NCBI GenBank assembly: GCA_036897485.1 | Contig: JAYMTF010001959.1 | Span: 1-20,461, forward strand | Origin: Pelargonium nanum | Lineage: Eukaryota > Streptophyta > Magnoliopsida > Geraniales > Geraniaceae | Reading direction: 5' to 3' | DNA length: 20,461 bases | Shown: one piece after another, positions 20,414 to 20,461 of the stretch | Position numbering within the stretch: position 1 is the first letter of the stretch | Layout: every line of letters starts with the position of its first letter | Notes under the pieces: generated by a model | Told to the model about the DNA's origin: nothing | The model's input: only the letters and a program-made list of their open reading frames with translations | Database searches by the model: none | Program-made: the position numbers and the translations under genes

Positions 20414-20461
<48 letters not shown>
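18429..20461 (+). other. Long open-ended intron of the CCCH gene
   Basis: The intron starts GTATGTTTCTTT and continues for at least 2,033 bases to the window edge, whereas the other three introns of this gene are 90-180 bases. The expected next exon, encoding the second zinc finger, was sought in all forward frames and not found. The content is AT-rich. A slightly GC-richer stretch at about 19380-19580 holds short chance frames. No transposon ends, RNA gene or gene remnant were recognised, though an insertion is the simplest reason for its size. Confidence 0.6.
20418..20457. repeat. (CT)20 microsatellite
   Basis: An uninterrupted CT run of about twenty dinucleotides lies inside the long CCCH-gene intron, a few bases before the window edge. 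Such runs are length-variable, so the copy number in the assembly may not be exact. Confidence 0.95.

Noticed and set aside
1-20461. A multi-gene biological system linking the five genes
   Set aside because: The proteins belong to unrelated housekeeping functions and to mixed orientations with separate promoters. Nothing in the sequence suggests joint function.

Overview
The window is nuclear DNA from a flowering plant, most likely a eudicot. Genes are split by short AT-rich introns with GT..AG borders, intergenic DNA is AT-rich, and all five proteins are plant nuclear genes, one carrying a chloroplast transit peptide. I rebuilt exon structures by hand from reading-frame continuity, splice signals and remembered family sequence. 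No database search was run, and the species cannot be named.

Layout from left to right. (1) Bases 310-3486, + strand: the last eight visible exons of an RKP/KPC1-type RING E3 ubiquitin ligase, whose 5' part lies off the window. (2) Bases 4236-7505, - strand: a complete eight-exon TONNEAU1 (TON1) gene, convergent with RKP. (3) Bases 10450-11100, - strand: a complete intronless gene for plastid ribosomal protein L10. (4) Bases 12485-16418, - strand: a complete twelve-exon gene for a HAD-superfamily (class IIA, CECR5/HDHD5-like) hydrolase. (5) From 17552, + strand: the first four exons of a CCCH zinc-finger protein of the ZC3H15/DFRP1 type, which runs off the right edge inside an intron of more than 2 kb.

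The five genes are unrelated housekeeping genes: protein turnover, cortical microtubule organisation, plastid translation, a phosphatase-like enzyme, and translation or GTPase partnering. They show no sign of forming a cluster or a joint system. I found no sign of a new multi-gene system.

The interest lies in the non-coding DNA. A clear tRNA-derived SINE sits between the HAD and CCCH genes, with internal A and B boxes, a ten-base A tail and a perfect 14-bp target-site duplication. Three unrelated, degenerate tandem-repeat arrays lie beside or inside genes: the last TON1 intron (unit about 150-185 bp), the region just 3' of plastid L10 (unit about 370-400 bp), and intron 2 of the HAD gene (unit about 130-180 bp). 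The L10 array abuts a consensus splice donor six bases after the stop codon, which suggests a 3' UTR intron. The HAD gene has a 70-nt first intron whose retention would expose a second in-frame start with another presequence-like N-terminus. A GC-richer segment at 11388-12010 differs from its surroundings and looks like an old repeat insertion.
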